This document shows positions 46,335 to 55,603 of a stretch of DNA of 64,000 bases, in pieces. The stretch lies in contig NZ_QOCF01000031.1 of NCBI RefSeq assembly GCF_003318255.1, positions 1 through 64,000 of the forward strand. Direction: 5' to 3'. This DNA is from Ruegeria sp. A3M17. GTDB lineage: Bacteria; Pseudomonadota; Alphaproteobacteria; Rhodobacterales; Rhodobacteraceae. A program made the translations under genes and the position numbers. Positions within the stretch are counted from its first letter, which is position 1. Every line of letters begins with the position of its first letter. The notes below the pieces were generated by a model, which did no database searches, was not told the origin of the DNA, and saw nothing but the letters and a program-made list of their open reading frames with translations.

Positions 46335-47251
46335 GCACAGCATTTCTGCTGGTTTGCGCGATGTGTCTGGACGCGGCGCTTGGAGAGCCAGATTGGCTCT
46401 GGTCGCGCATTCGTCATCCGGCAGTGATGATTGGAACCGCCATCGGCTGGCTGGACCAGCGCCTGAACCGCGGAACGAATAGGCTCCTGAAAGGCGTAGC
46501 CGTCGTGGTGGTGCTGATCTTTGGCGCATTGATTCTGGGCCGCACCCTGACCTTGTTTGGGCCGGTGATCGAAATCATCCTTGCCGCAATTCTGCTGGCA
46601 CAGAAGTCACTGGTGACCCATGTCCGCGATGTCGGTGACGGGCTGCGCATCTCATTGGCCGAGGGCCGCGCCAAAGTCGCCATGATCGTTTCGCGCGATA
46701 CGCGGGACATGACCGAGGCGCAGGTCGCGCGATCTGCGATTGAGAGCGCTGCCGAAAATCTCAGCGACGGCGTAATTGCGCCCGCCTTCTGGTTTCTGGT
46801 CGCGGGCCTGCCGGGGTTGCTGATCTACAAGGCAGTCAACACGGCGGACAGCATGATCGGCTACCGGTCGGAAAAGTACCGCGATTTCGGCTGGGCCGCG
46901 GCGCGTCTGGACGATGTGTTGAACCTTATCCCCGCCCGTCTGACCTGCGTGATGATCGTGGCGCTATCCGGTCAATGGGCGCGCTGGCCCGAAATGGTCG
47001 CGGATGCACGTCGCCATATCTCACCCAACGCCGGTTGGCCCGAGGCCGCCATGGCGCGCGCACTGAACGTCGCCCTTGCCGGGCCACGCAGCTATGATGG
47101 TCAGGTCCGCGATCTGGCCTGGGTCAACGGTGATGCGCGACGTGACATCGGCGCGCCGGAGGTTTTCCGCGCATGTGACATGCTTTGGCAGGTATGGGGG
47201 CTTGCGCTGGGCCTCGTGTCGGTGTGGGTTGGAGCAAGCTTCATTTTCTGA
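46331..47251 (+). CDS. cbiB: Adenosylcobinamide-phosphate synthase CbiB
   Basis: CbiB (CobD in some species) is an integral membrane enzyme that attaches aminopropanol phosphate to adenosylcobyric acid. The 306-residue protein has about four to five membrane helices. Typical segments are [56 protein letters not shown] and [40 protein letters not shown]. The GTG start overlaps the preceding gene by four bases. Confidence 0.94.
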   Translation: MSTAFLLVCAMCLDAALGEPDWLWSRIRHPAVMIGTAIGWLDQRLNRGTNRLLKGVAVVVVLIFGALILGRTLTLFGPVIEIILAAILLAQKSLVTHVRDVGDGLRISLAEGRAKVAMIVSRDTRDMTEAQVARSAIESAAENLSDGVIAPAFWFLVAGLPGLLIYKAVNTADSMIGYRSEKYRDFGWAAARLDDVLNLIPARLTCVMIVALSGQWARWPEMVADARRHISPNAGWPEAAMARALNVALAGPRSYDGQVRDLAWVNGDARRDIGAPEVFRACDMLWQVWGLALGLVSVWVGASFIF

Positions 47252-47262
47252 CGGAATTAAAA

Positions 47263-48426
47263 ATGCGTTTTCTCTCCGGCATCATTGCCGCCACCCTGCT
47301 CGCCTCTCCCGCCTTGGCCCAATGTGGCGGCGGGTTCAATTCCTTCGTGAAGGGTCTGAAGGCCGAGGCCATTCAGCAAGGGTTCGACAAATCCACCGTG
47401 AACAGCTTTTTCAAAGGTGTTCAGCAGGACAGCGCGGTTCTAAAGGCGGATCGGGCGCAGGGCGTATTCCAAATACCGTTCATCGATTTTTCACGCCGCC
47501 TGATCTCGCAGAACCGGATAGATCGCGGTAAATCCATGTCTCGCAAATACGATGCGGTGTTTGACCGGATTGAGCGGGAATACGGCGTGTCGCGCGGTGT
47601 ATTGCTGGCATTCTGGGCGTTCGAGACTGACTATGGCGCGGTACAAGGTGACTTCAACACCCGCAACGCCCTGGTCACGCTGGCGCATGACTGCCGCCGA
47701 CCTGAGCTGTTCCGACCACAGGTTTTTGCGGCCATCGAGCTCTACAGCCAAGGGGGTTTTGACCCCAACCGTACGACCGGTGCCTGGGCAGGTGAGATCG
47801 GCATGGTGCAGATGCTGCCCCGCGACATTCTGGAAAATGGCGTGGACGGGGATGGCGACGGCAAGGTCTCGTTAAAAACCTCAGCCCCGGATGCGCTGAT
47901 GTCGGGTGGCAAGATGCTGTCACATCTGGGCTGGCGTCCGGGTGAACCCTGGCTGCAGGAGGTAACTGTTCCCGCCCAGATGGACTGGTCCCTGGCCGGC
48001 CCCGGCAAGTTGCGGTCCGTGTCCGAATGGCAGGCGATGGGCGTTCAAGCGCGCAGCGGGTCTTTGGCCAACCTGCCCGCATCGCTGATCCTGCCACAGG
48101 GTCGCAACGGCCCCGCATTTTTGGCCTACCCAAACTTTGACGTCTATTTCGAATGGAACCAAAGCTTTGTTTATGTCCTGACCGCCGCCTATTTCGGCAC
48201 TCGGTTGGAAGGCGGGCAAGTCTATGACGCAGGGAACCCGCCACAAGGCCTGTCGGGTGCGCAGATGAAGCAGTTGCAGACAAAGTTACAAGCGCGTGGG
48301 CATAACGTGGGCAAGATCGACGGCATCCTTGGTGCGGGAACGCGCGCAGCTGTTCAGGCTGAACAGGTACGGCTAGGGCTGCCTGCGGATGCTTGGCCGA
48401 CGGCAGAGTTGTTGAACAGCCTCTGA
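47263..48426 (+). CDS. Lytic murein transglycosylase, MltB-like
   Basis: This enzyme cleaves peptidoglycan with formation of a 1,6-anhydro ring. The 387-residue product has a signal peptide (MRFLSGIIAATLLASPALA). The SLT-2/MltB-like catalytic domain contains LLAFWAFETDYGAVQGDFNTRNALVTLAHD with the catalytic Glu. The C-terminal PG_binding_1 domain is QMKQLQTKLQARGHNVGKIDGILGAGTRAAV. The start at MRFLSG is preferred because it begins a proper signal peptide. It lies 11 bases after cbiB and may share its transcript. Confidence 0.93.
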   Translation: MRFLSGIIAATLLASPALAQCGGGFNSFVKGLKAEAIQQGFDKSTVNSFFKGVQQDSAVLKADRAQGVFQIPFIDFSRRLISQNRIDRGKSMSRKYDAVFDRIEREYGVSRGVLLAFWAFETDYGAVQGDFNTRNALVTLAHDCRRPELFRPQVFAAIELYSQGGFDPNRTTGAWAGEIGMVQMLPRDILENGVDGDGDGKVSLKTSAPDALMSGGKMLSHLGWRPGEPWLQEVTVPAQMDWSLAGPGKLRSVSEWQAMGVQARSGSLANLPASLILPQGRNGPAFLAYPNFDVYFEWNQSFVYVLTAAYFGTRLEGGQVYDAGNPPQGLSGAQMKQLQTKLQARGHNVGKIDGILGAGTRAAVQAEQVRLGLPADAWPTAELLNSL

Positions 48427-48471
48427 CGCAACGCTCAAATGTCGGCTGGGCGTATTTGCGCCCCCCCCGAC

Positions 48472-48909
48472 TTATGTCTCGTCAAATACCGGTCGCGGCG
48501 CACCATTTTCGTCCAACGCAACAAATACGAAATCCGCATCCGTGACCTTTTGCGCCTTTTCGGAATACCTCGGGCGGGCCCATGCATCCACGTGAATGCG
48601 CATCGATGTGCGCCCAACTTTCAACAGCGTCGCATAAAGTGTGACTTCATCCCCAACCTTAACCGGACGCAGGAATTGCATGGCCTCGACCGACACAGTC
48701 GCGCCACGCCCTTGCGAAACCCGCCCGGCCATGTTTCCGGCTGCTAAATCCATCTGCGACATGAGCCACCCGCCAAAAATATCCCCTGAAGGGTTCGTGT
48801 CTGCCGGCATTGCGATACTGCGAATCACCAGCACGCCTTCGTCCTGCTGACGCCCATGAGAGCTGCGTTGTTTTCCAAGAGCCAACGTGTCTTTGGATGC
48901 TTCGCTCAC
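48472..48909 (-). CDS. Acyl-CoA thioesterase, hotdog fold
   Basis: The 145-residue protein is a YciA/BACH-type hotdog thioesterase that hydrolyses acyl-CoA. The signature NPSGDIFGGWLMSQMDLAAGNMA contains the catalytic Asp, followed by FLRPVKVGDEVTLYATLLKVGRTSMRIHVDAWAR, both typical of this family. The substrate chain length cannot be predicted. It is on the minus strand, convergent with the transglycosylase gene. Confidence 0.88.
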   Translation of the reverse strand: MSEASKDTLALGKQRSSHGRQQDEGVLVIRSIAMPADTNPSGDIFGGWLMSQMDLAAGNMAGRVSQGRGATVSVEAMQFLRPVKVGDEVTLYATLLKVGRTSMRIHVDAWARPRYSEKAQKVTDADFVFVALDENGAPRPVFDET

Positions 48910-49034
48910 TTATTTTTCCTTTTTTGGCTAGCACGGTCTGCGCACCTCTGTCGCCCCATGATCTTATTGCGAGCCCTGACAATCACAAACACAATGCCAG
49001 ACGCTGTATTGAGAGCACTGGGAAGTTTGCTGAA

Positions 49035-49385
49035 TTACTCAGACCGGACCGGATATCTGTCGCCTTTCTCGTCAATCAGGACCAGACGCTTACCGCTGCG
49101 GACATAGAGATCACAGCGGCTGAACCCGTTTCGATAGGCGATGCAGACACTGCCGTCATCGGCGATGGAGTATGTCCCGAACGCGGATTCCCCGCTGGCA
49201 TAGGTAAAGGAATAGGCCCCACCAGCCGAAAACTTGGACTGTCCGTCGTCATAGAAGGTCAGCGTTCGCCCCGCCAGGGCGTCCAGCTCGGCAGATGAAA
49301 GCGGAACATCTCCGGGTTTCGTTGGCCATTCCGCCGCCACAATCGGGCTGGCAGTCAATAAGGCAAGGATCAGATATCGGGTCAT
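49035..49385 (-). CDS. Small secreted hypothetical protein
   Basis: The 116-residue product has a clear signal peptide (MTRYLILALLTASPIVAA) and a mature part of about 98 residues with the pattern LAGRTLTFYDDGQSKFSAGGAYSFTYASGESAFGTYSI and two Cys residues (VCIAYRNGFSRCDLYV). The pattern suggests a small beta-sheet domain. Related proteins are common in Rhodobacteraceae but their function is unknown to me. It is on the same strand as smc, 54 bases downstream of it. Confidence 0.7.
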   Translation of the reverse strand: MTRYLILALLTASPIVAAEWPTKPGDVPLSSAELDALAGRTLTFYDDGQSKFSAGGAYSFTYASGESAFGTYSIADDGSVCIAYRNGFSRCDLYVRSGKRLVLIDEKGDRYPVRSE

Positions 49386-49439
49386 GCGGCCACCTTACCC
49401 CGCCACCGGGCGATTGAGGCATAACGTTGCAGTGAACGA

Positions 49440-52400
49440 TCAGGCGACCATCTGTTCGGCCTTTTTCAGGTCGACCGAAACCAATTGACTGACGCCCTGT
49501 TCCTGCATGGTCACGCCAAACAGCCGGTCCATCCGTGCCATGGTCACCGCATGGTGGGTGATGATCAGGAACCGAGTGTCCGTCTGGCGGCACATCTCGT
49601 CCAGCAAGTCACAGAAGCGGGTGACGTTGGCGTCATCCAGGGGCGCGTCGACCTCATCCAGCACACAGATCGGCGCGGGGTTGGCGAGGAAGACGCCAAA
49701 GATCAGCGCCGTTGCTGTCAAGGTCTGTTCCCCGCCCGACAGCAGGCTAAGCGTCGACAGCTTCTTGCCCGGCGGTTGGCACATGATTTCGAGCCCGGCA
49801 TCCAGCGGATCATCGCTTTCGACCATGACCAGATTGGCCTCACCGCCTCCAAACAGGTGTTTGAACAGCATCGCGAAGTTCGAGTTCACCTGCTCAAACG
49901 CGGTCAGCAGGCGCTCACGACCCTCACGGTTGAGGCTGGCGATGCCGCTGCGCAGGGCCTTGATCGCTTCTTCCAGATCGGCCTTTTCGCTGTTCAGGGT
50001 ATCAAACTCTTCCTGAACTTCCTTGGCGTCTTCTTCGGCGCGTAGGTTTACGGCCCCCATCGCGTCACGTTGGCGCTTGTGGCGGTTGACCTCGGCCTCC
50101 AATGCGTCGGCTGCAGGCATCTGGTCGGGGTTCACATCCAGTTGGTTCAGCAACTGGTTCGGCGTCAGCTGCTGATCTTCAGCGATCCGCTCAGCGGCGG
50201 CCACGACGCTTTCCTTGGCCGCGTCACAGCGCGCCTCAGCCGCCGCACGGGATTCGCGGGCTTCAGACGCCAAACGCTCAGCTTCACGCTCGGCCAGCAC
50301 AACCTCGCGCTGCTGGGTTTCGGCCTCGGCAAGTTTGTCGGCGGCCTCGGCACGTCGGGCCTCGGCTGTCTCGATCAACTCGTTCAGTTCTTCGCGGGCT
50401 TCGGCGATCTCACCCGGGGCGGCCATCGCCTCGGACAGTTCCTCCTCAGAGCTTTCCTTGCGTTCGACGAGTTCCGAGATACGTTTTTCTGCTGACTCCA
50501 GCCGGTGCCGCCAGCCACTGAGGTCCTTGGTCACTTCCTGGGCCCGCCGGGTCCGTGCCTCGCCTTCACGACGCAGCTCATCATGGGATGAGCGGTGGGT
50601 CAGCATGGTGATCCGGGCAGCCTCAACCGTCTGCTTGATATCCTCAACCTGCGCACGCGCGCTGTCGACATCACCCAAGCCGGACAGCGCACCTTCGGCC
50701 TCGCGCAGTTGCGCGCGGGCGGACATGGCATCGTCCTTGTGCCGATCTACTGCAAGGGTCAGCGTTTCCAGCTTGCCCTCAGCCAGATTGCGGTCGGCCT
50801 CAGCCCGGCTTAACCGGCGCGCGGATTCCGCCATCCGCTGATCAGCAGCGCGGCGGGCTTCACGTGCGCGACGGTCTGCCTCGGTGACATCCGCCAGTTG
50901 CTGTGACAGCGCCTCATGCGCGGCGCGGGCACCATCAGCCTGCGCTTCGGCGCGGGTAAGTTCCTGTTTCAGAGCTTCAAGCTTGTTGAGCTGTTCCAAC
51001 CGCAAGGCTGCAGCGCTTGGCGCATCTTCAGCCCAGGCCCGGAACCCGTCCCAACGCCACAAGTCACCCGAACGGGACACCAGACGCTGCCCCGGCTTCA
51101 ATGAGGCTTGCAGCCGCGCGCCCTGATCCGCATCAACCAATCCGATCTGAACGATCCGGCGGCTTAGACGGTTTGGGCCCGAGACATGCAGGGCCAATGG
51201 TTCAGCCCCATCGGGCAGGGGCTGATCTGCATCGTAGCCTGACACCTGCACCCAGCCGGATGGTCCATCGGCATCGACCAAAGGTGTACGCAGGTCGTCA
51301 GCCAGTGCCGCCCCCAGCGCCTTTTCATAGCCGGGCTCGACCCGCAGCAGATCCAAAACCTGCCCGCCTTCGGCCGTATCCCTTTCGACCAGCTTGGCCA
51401 AGGCGGATGTCTCGGCACGGATCGCACCCAACTCGCCTTCGGCCTCAGACCGCTGAGCGCGCGCTTCGGCTTCTCTCGCCTGCGTTTCATTGCGCAGCTC
51501 GTCCGCTGCGGCCAGCGCTTCGTCGGCGGCCTCAGCGGCCTCGCGCGCTTCTTCCTCACCTTCGTGCGCTTCCTCAAACGCTTCGCTGGCGTGGGTCAAA
51601 GCATCGCGGGCTTCGTCTACCGCAGCACGGGCTTTCTCTTCCTCACCCTCGGACCGGGCCAGCGTCTTGCGGCTGTCTTCGACCAAACGCTGAGCCGACT
51701 GGTGACGCGCCACAAGACGCGCCACATCTTCGGTTTCCTGCGACAGGTGATCTTCTCGGTCTTGCAGCACAGATGCGGCTTCGCGCGCGATCTCGGCGGC
51801 CTCAGCCACTTTGTCGTCATGCCCTTCTGCCGCTTTGGCCAGTTCGCGCGCTTCCCATTCCAGACGCTCAATCATCTGGCCCGCGTCCCGGTTCAAGCCG
51901 GTTTCGCGTTCGATATCGTTGGCCAGCTGCTGAATGCGGTTGGTCAGTGTTTCGATCGTCTGACGCGCGCGGGTTTCCTGATCGGTCAGTTGATCGCGCT
52001 GCACCTGCTGCCGTTGCAAGACGGCGGCGGCAATGGCTTCTTCCTCGCGCAGAGGCGGCAGAGTTTCCTCGATTTCAAACCGCTTGGCGCTGGCGGCGCG
52101 CGCTTCAGCCTCGGCACGCGAGGCTTCGGTGATCCGCTCGCGCAAGACGTCTTCGGCCTGCTGGCGAGCCATATCAGCCTCTTTCCAGCGGCGATAGAGC
52201 AGCATGCCTTCGGCCTGCCGCAGTTGCTCGCCAATCTCGCGGTACCGTGCGGCCTGACGCGCCTGACGCGCAAGCTGTGCCAATTGGGTACCCAGCTGTT
52301 CCAGCACGTCATCGACACGGGTCAGGTTGGATTCGGTGCCCTTCAGCTTAAGCTCTGCCTCGTGGCGACGCTGATACAGGCCAGAGATGCCCGCCGCCTC

Positions 52401-52910
52401 TTCCAGAATGCGGCGGCGCGCACGGGGCTTGGCGTTGATCAACTCGGCAATGCGGTTCTGCCCCACCAGTGCAGGCGAATGCGCACCAGTCGAAGCATCG
52501 GCGAATAGCATCTGCACGTCACGCGCCCGCACATCCTTGCCATTAGTCTTGTAGGCGCTGCCTACATCTCGCGTGATGCGGCGGAAAATCTCAAGCTGAT
52601 CGCTGTCATTGAAACCCGAGGGTGCCAGACGTTCGGAATTGTCCAGGGTCAGCACAACTTCGGCAAAGTTGCGCGCTGGGCGCGTGGCGGCACCCGCGAA
52701 AATCACATCCTCCATAGCGCCGCCGCGCATGGATTTGGGGCGATTTTCACCCATTACCCAACGCAACGCTTCCAGAAGATTGGACTTGCCGCAGCCATTT
52801 GGGCCCACCACACCGGTCAAACCATCCGCGATGATCAGATCGGTCGGATCAACAAAGCTTTTGAAGCCGGTGAGTTTGAGTTTGCTGAAACGCAAAGCCG
52901 CTCGTCCCAT
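49440..52910 (-). CDS. smc: Chromosome segregation protein SMC
   Basis: SMC forms the DNA-organising complex with ScpA and ScpB. The 1156-residue protein has the N-terminal ATPase half with Walker A GPNGCGKS at about residues 36-43, long Ala/Glu/Arg-rich coiled coils, and a central hinge (VEPGYEKALGAALADDLRTPLVD). The C-terminal half carries LSLLSGGEQTLTA and LDEVDAPLDDANV. The start MGRAALRFSKLKLTGFKSF is chosen to match the usual SMC N-terminus. A DnaA box lies in the upstream region. Confidence 0.97.
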   Translation of the reverse strand: MGRAALRFSKLKLTGFKSFVDPTDLIIADGLTGVVGPNGCGKSNLLEALRWVMGENRPKSMRGGAMEDVIFAGAATRPARNFAEVVLTLDNSERLAPSGFNDSDQLEIFRRITRDVGSAYKTNGKDVRARDVQMLFADASTGAHSPALVGQNRIAELINAKPRARRRILEEAAGISGLYQRRHEAELKLKGTESNLTRVDDVLEQLGTQLAQLARQARQAARYREIGEQLRQAEGMLLYRRWKEADMARQQAEDVLRERITEASRAEAEARAASAKRFEIEETLPPLREEEAIAAAVLQRQQVQRDQLTDQETRARQTIETLTNRIQQLANDIERETGLNRDAGQMIERLEWEARELAKAAEGHDDKVAEAAEIAREAASVLQDREDHLSQETEDVARLVARHQSAQRLVEDSRKTLARSEGEEEKARAAVDEARDALTHASEAFEEAHEGEEEAREAAEAADEALAAADELRNETQAREAEARAQRSEAEGELGAIRAETSALAKLVERDTAEGGQVLDLLRVEPGYEKALGAALADDLRTPLVDADGPSGWVQVSGYDADQPLPDGAEPLALHVSGPNRLSRRIVQIGLVDADQGARLQASLKPGQRLVSRSGDLWRWDGFRAWAEDAPSAAALRLEQLNKLEALKQELTRAEAQADGARAAHEALSQQLADVTEADRRAREARRAADQRMAESARRLSRAEADRNLAEGKLETLTLAVDRHKDDAMSARAQLREAEGALSGLGDVDSARAQVEDIKQTVEAARITMLTHRSSHDELRREGEARTRRAQEVTKDLSGWRHRLESAEKRISELVERKESSEEELSEAMAAPGEIAEAREELNELIETAEARRAEAADKLAEAETQQREVVLAEREAERLASEARESRAAAEARCDAAKESVVAAAERIAEDQQLTPNQLLNQLDVNPDQMPAADALEAEVNRHKRQRDAMGAVNLRAEEDAKEVQEEFDTLNSEKADLEEAIKALRSGIASLNREGRERLLTAFEQVNSNFAMLFKHLFGGGEANLVMVESDDPLDAGLEIMCQPPGKKLSTLSLLSGGEQTLTATALIFGVFLANPAPICVLDEVDAPLDDANVTRFCDLLDEMCRQTDTRFLIITHHAVTMARMDRLFGVTMQEQGVSQLVSVDLKKAEQMVA

Positions 52911-52990
52911 GATTCCTATATCTGGAAGTCTGCGCAACCCGTTGGGGGTGAGTCAACGGAGTAACGCAGGATATGGGATTTCTTACCAAG

Positions 52991-52999
52991 TTATCCACA
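52991..52999 (+). promoter_or_regulatory. Perfect DnaA box upstream of smc
   Basis: TTATCCACA, the E. coli consensus DnaA box, lies 80 bases upstream of the smc start. On the minus strand it falls just after a TTGACA-like -35 element at 53006-53011, so DnaA bound there would overlap a possible smc promoter. A chance match is possible in 64 kb. Confidence 0.5.
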
Positions 53000-53012
53000 A
53001 TATCTTGTCAAA

Positions 53013-53032
53013 ATACGCGAAAAAGCGCGTAT
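53013..53032 (-). terminator. Hairpin terminator of the Tyr-rich lipoprotein gene
   Basis: ATACGCG (53013-53019) and CGCGTAT (53026-53032) form a 7-bp stem with a 6-base loop; on the minus strand TTTTG follows. It lies directly after the stop codon at 53034 and immediately before the putative smc -35. Confidence 0.6.
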
Positions 53033-53033
53033 C

Positions 53034-53429
53034 TCAGTAGGGAGCGCACTCAAAAACCTGATAGCCATAGTCTTCATAGTAGCCATAGTCGGTACATTCA
53101 TAGGGACCGCGAAGAAGGCTGCCGAAAATCAGCTTTTTCCCCAATTCTCGGTCGCAACCCAGAATGCCCACGGTGACCGCAGCGTCGCCCAGAACATCCA
53201 ACAACGGGCAACCCGACACCTGTGCCATAGCCAGTGCGGCCCGGACGCGAATGGGGCCAAGGCGCGGAGCATATTGAGAGTTGATGCGTACAGCCTCGGC
53301 CAGTTGATCGCGGACCCGCACGTCAAATACACTGCCGTTCACCGCCACGCGGGTCGCCGGCACATCGCGAAAGTGGGGCGTGCCGGCCGAGCAAGCGGCC
53401 AGCACAAGGAGGGACAGATACCGGACCAT
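53034..53429 (-). CDS. Hypothetical lipoprotein with Tyr-rich tail
   Basis: The 131-residue product has a lipoprotein signal (MVRYLSLLVLAAC) and a helical mature part with several Cys residues. The last 20 residues contain two DYGY units six residues apart (DYGYYEDYGYQV), matching an 18-base direct repeat in the DNA (53062-53072 and 53080-53090). Cys residues flank this tail on both sides. The tail may bind a metal or a surface, but function is unknown. It reads in the same direction as smc, upstream of it. Confidence 0.68.
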   Translation of the reverse strand: MVRYLSLLVLAACSAGTPHFRDVPATRVAVNGSVFDVRVRDQLAEAVRINSQYAPRLGPIRVRAALAMAQVSGCPLLDVLGDAAVTVGILGCDRELGKKLIFGSLLRGPYECTDYGYYEDYGYQVFECAPY

Positions 53430-53474
53430 GCCCCCAGCATTGCGCCATCAAGGTTAACAAAACCTTTCCGCCGG

Positions 53475-54674
53475 TCAGGCGCGCAAAACCTCACCCAATC
53501 GGCGAATACCTTCGCTGATCATATCCTCATCCGAGTTCGAGAAACTTAGCCGGATTGTGTTGGTCCCGCTGCCATCAGGGAAAAACGCCCCACCCGGGAC
53601 AAAGGCGACTTTGACCGTGTCCAGCGCGCGGGCCAACAAATCGGCCCCGTGTGTACCGACCGGCAATGTCAACCACACGAACATGCCGCCTTCGGGCCTG
53701 GTCCACTGAACCCCGTCTGGCATATGGTCCTGCAACGCCTGCAGCATGGCATCGCGGCGGGCACCGTAGACACGACGCAGCATCGGGATATGCGTGTCGA
53801 AGCAAGCCCGTGCCACCTGGTCAATGGCCATCTGGTTGATGGTTGCCGAATGCAGATCGGCAGCCTGTTTCATCAACACCAATTGGGAAATCACTGGCTT
53901 TGCCGCCACAACCCAACCAACCCGCAATCCCGGAGACAAGGTTTTCGAAAAACTACCACAATAGATCGTACGGCAATCCTCAATCGACCCTTTGCGCGCC
54001 AGTTCCAGCGCCAGAACCGGAGGGATGGCATCACCGTCATAACGCAGGGCCTGATAGGCTCCATCCTCGATCACTGCACAGTTCAGCGCATCTGCCAGAT
54101 CCAGCAGCGCCTCCCGCCCCCGCAGATCCACGGTTTCGCCTGTCGGGTTGGCGAAATCGGGCGAGAGATAGGCGAATTTGACCGCGCCTTCGCCCGCTGA
54201 CGCCGCGTGCTCAGCCGCGCCCCGGTTGCCATTGATGCTGAGGCGGTCAAACCGCGGCTCGTAGGCATTGAAAGCGGCCAATGCGCCCAGATAGGTCGGC
54301 CATCCGACCAGCGCAGTATCTCCCGGCGACAGATAGAGTTTACCCAGATAATCCAGTGCCTGCTGCGAGCCTGACGTGATCAGGATGTTCTCAAGCCTGC
54401 ATTCCACTCCGATTGAACGCATGTGGTCGATGAGCCATTCCCGCAACGGGACGTAACCTTCGCTGACGGAATATTGCAGCGCCTGAGCCTTCTGGTCCGG
54501 GCCTAAAGCAGCCTGAAACGCAGCTGAAAACCCTTCGGTCGGGAACAAGGCAGGATCGGGGATGCCGCCTGCAAACGAGATGATCCCCGGCTGATCCAAC
54601 AGCTTTAACAATTCGCGTATCTCAGACGCTTTCATCCGGGATGCCCGCGTGGCGAACAATTCGTGCGTAGACAT
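53475..54674 (-). CDS. PLP-dependent aminotransferase (2-aminoadipate type)
   Basis: The 399-residue protein is a class I/II aminotransferase related to LysN and MocR-type catalytic domains. Typical segments are IISFAGGIPDPALFPTEGF, LITSGSQQALDYLGKLYLSPGD and VIEDGAYQALRYDGDAIP. The PLP Lys is in YCGSFSKTLSPGLRVGWVVA, and the C-terminal RLSFSNSDEDMI has the substrate-binding Arg. The amino donor is unknown. It is divergent from the GntR regulator and shares operator-like repeats with it. Confidence 0.9.
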   Translation of the reverse strand: MSTHELFATRASRMKASEIRELLKLLDQPGIISFAGGIPDPALFPTEGFSAAFQAALGPDQKAQALQYSVSEGYVPLREWLIDHMRSIGVECRLENILITSGSQQALDYLGKLYLSPGDTALVGWPTYLGALAAFNAYEPRFDRLSINGNRGAAEHAASAGEGAVKFAYLSPDFANPTGETVDLRGREALLDLADALNCAVIEDGAYQALRYDGDAIPPVLALELARKGSIEDCRTIYCGSFSKTLSPGLRVGWVVAAKPVISQLVLMKQAADLHSATINQMAIDQVARACFDTHIPMLRRVYGARRDAMLQALQDHMPDGVQWTRPEGGMFVWLTLPVGTHGADLLARALDTVKVAFVPGGAFFPDGSGTNTIRLSFSNSDEDMISEGIRRLGEVLRA

Positions 54675-54724
54675 GAGTCTCCTCCGCTCTCAGTCACGGC
54701 CAGCGTAGAGAGGAACAGCATAAA

Positions 54725-54739
54725 GTCAACAATGCTGAC
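54725..54739. promoter_or_regulatory. GTCA-N7-TGAC site, aminotransferase side
   Basis: GTCA (54725-54728) and TGAC (54736-54739) are inverted with a 7-base spacer, about 50 bases upstream of the aminotransferase start. The geometry equals the second site at 54791-54809. Confidence 0.5.
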
Positions 54740-54790
54740 CTAATATTTTAGACCACGTGACCCCGCATTCTTGAACCTCGCCGCCATCCG

Positions 54791-54809
54791 TGGTCATATC
54801 ATTTGACCA
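54791..54809. promoter_or_regulatory. TGGTCA-N7-TGACCA operator of the GntR regulator
   Basis: TGGTCA (54791-54796) and TGACCA (54804-54809) form a perfect inverted repeat with a 7-base spacer, 20 bases upstream of the gntR start codon. FadR-subfamily GntR regulators bind comparable GGTC/GACC-type sites, so autoregulation is likely. Confidence 0.65.
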
Positions 54810-54829
54810 ATTTCCGGAATGACGCCCGC

Positions 54830-55600
54830 ATGCCTTTTCAAAAAGTTCAGACCGAAAAGCTTTCGATCGCGGTGGTTCGCCAAATTGAACTGCTGATCCT
54901 GCGCGGCATACTGCGCCCCGGCGAACGTCTGCCCGCCGAACGCGAATTGGCCGAGCGGCTGGGCGTATCCCGGCCGTCCCTACGCGACGCGATCGCAGAC
55001 CTGCAAGGCCAAGGGTTGCTGACAGCAAAGGCAGGGTCCGGCATCTATGTGGCCGAAGTTCTGGGTTCAGCCTTCTCCCCGGCGCTGATCCGACTGTTCG
55101 GCAGCCATGATGAGGCGGTGTCCGATTACCTCTCGTTCCGGCGCGACATGGAAGGGTTAGCCGCCGAACGTGCTGCTCGGTTGGGGTCGGACAGCGATCT
55201 GAAGGTGGTCCAGACGATCTTTGACAAGATGGAAGCCGCCCATACCAGCAACGCGACCGAAGATGAGGCGCAGCTGGACGCGCAATTCCACATGGCGATC
55301 ATCGAGGCCAGCCACAATGTGGTCATGCTGCATATGATGCGGTCAATGTACGATCTGTTGCGGCAGGGCGTGTTTTATAACCGCCAGATGATGTTCCAGC
55401 AGCAAACGACGCGCGAAGCAATTCTAGACCAGCACCGCGCCATCAACACGGCGCTTCAGGCACGCGACACGGCTGCGGCCAGACACGCGGTTCAAGAACA
55501 TCTCAGCTTTGTTGAACGCTGCATGGCCGATCAGCAAAAAGCAGAAAGAAACGAAGAAATCGCTCAGCAACGCCTTCAGCACGAGGCAGGCACACTGTGA
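54830..55600 (+). CDS. GntR/FadR-family transcriptional regulator
   Basis: The 256-residue protein has the GntR winged-helix N-terminus: QIELLILRGILRPGERLPAERELAERLGVSRPSLRDAIADLQGQGLLTAKAGSGIYV. An all-helical FCD effector domain follows, with a metal-coordinating His region (FHMAIIEASHN and LDQHRAINTALQARD). It is of the GlcC/LldR/PdhR type, which senses small organic acids. The start at MPFQKVQ precedes a conserved helix. The neighbouring inverted repeats suggest it controls itself and the divergent aminotransferase gene. Confidence 0.9.
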   Translation: MPFQKVQTEKLSIAVVRQIELLILRGILRPGERLPAERELAERLGVSRPSLRDAIADLQGQGLLTAKAGSGIYVAEVLGSAFSPALIRLFGSHDEAVSDYLSFRRDMEGLAAERAARLGSDSDLKVVQTIFDKMEAAHTSNATEDEAQLDAQFHMAIIEASHNVVMLHMMRSMYDLLRQGVFYNRQMMFQQQTTREAILDQHRAINTALQARDTAAARHAVQEHLSFVERCMADQQKAERNEEIAQQRLQHEAGTL

Positions 55601-55603
55601 TCG

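Noticed and set aside
51017..52132. 371-codon plus-strand open frame in smc
   Set aside because: It is antisense to the SMC coiled-coil region; its Pro/Arg/Ala-rich content is typical of shadow frames.
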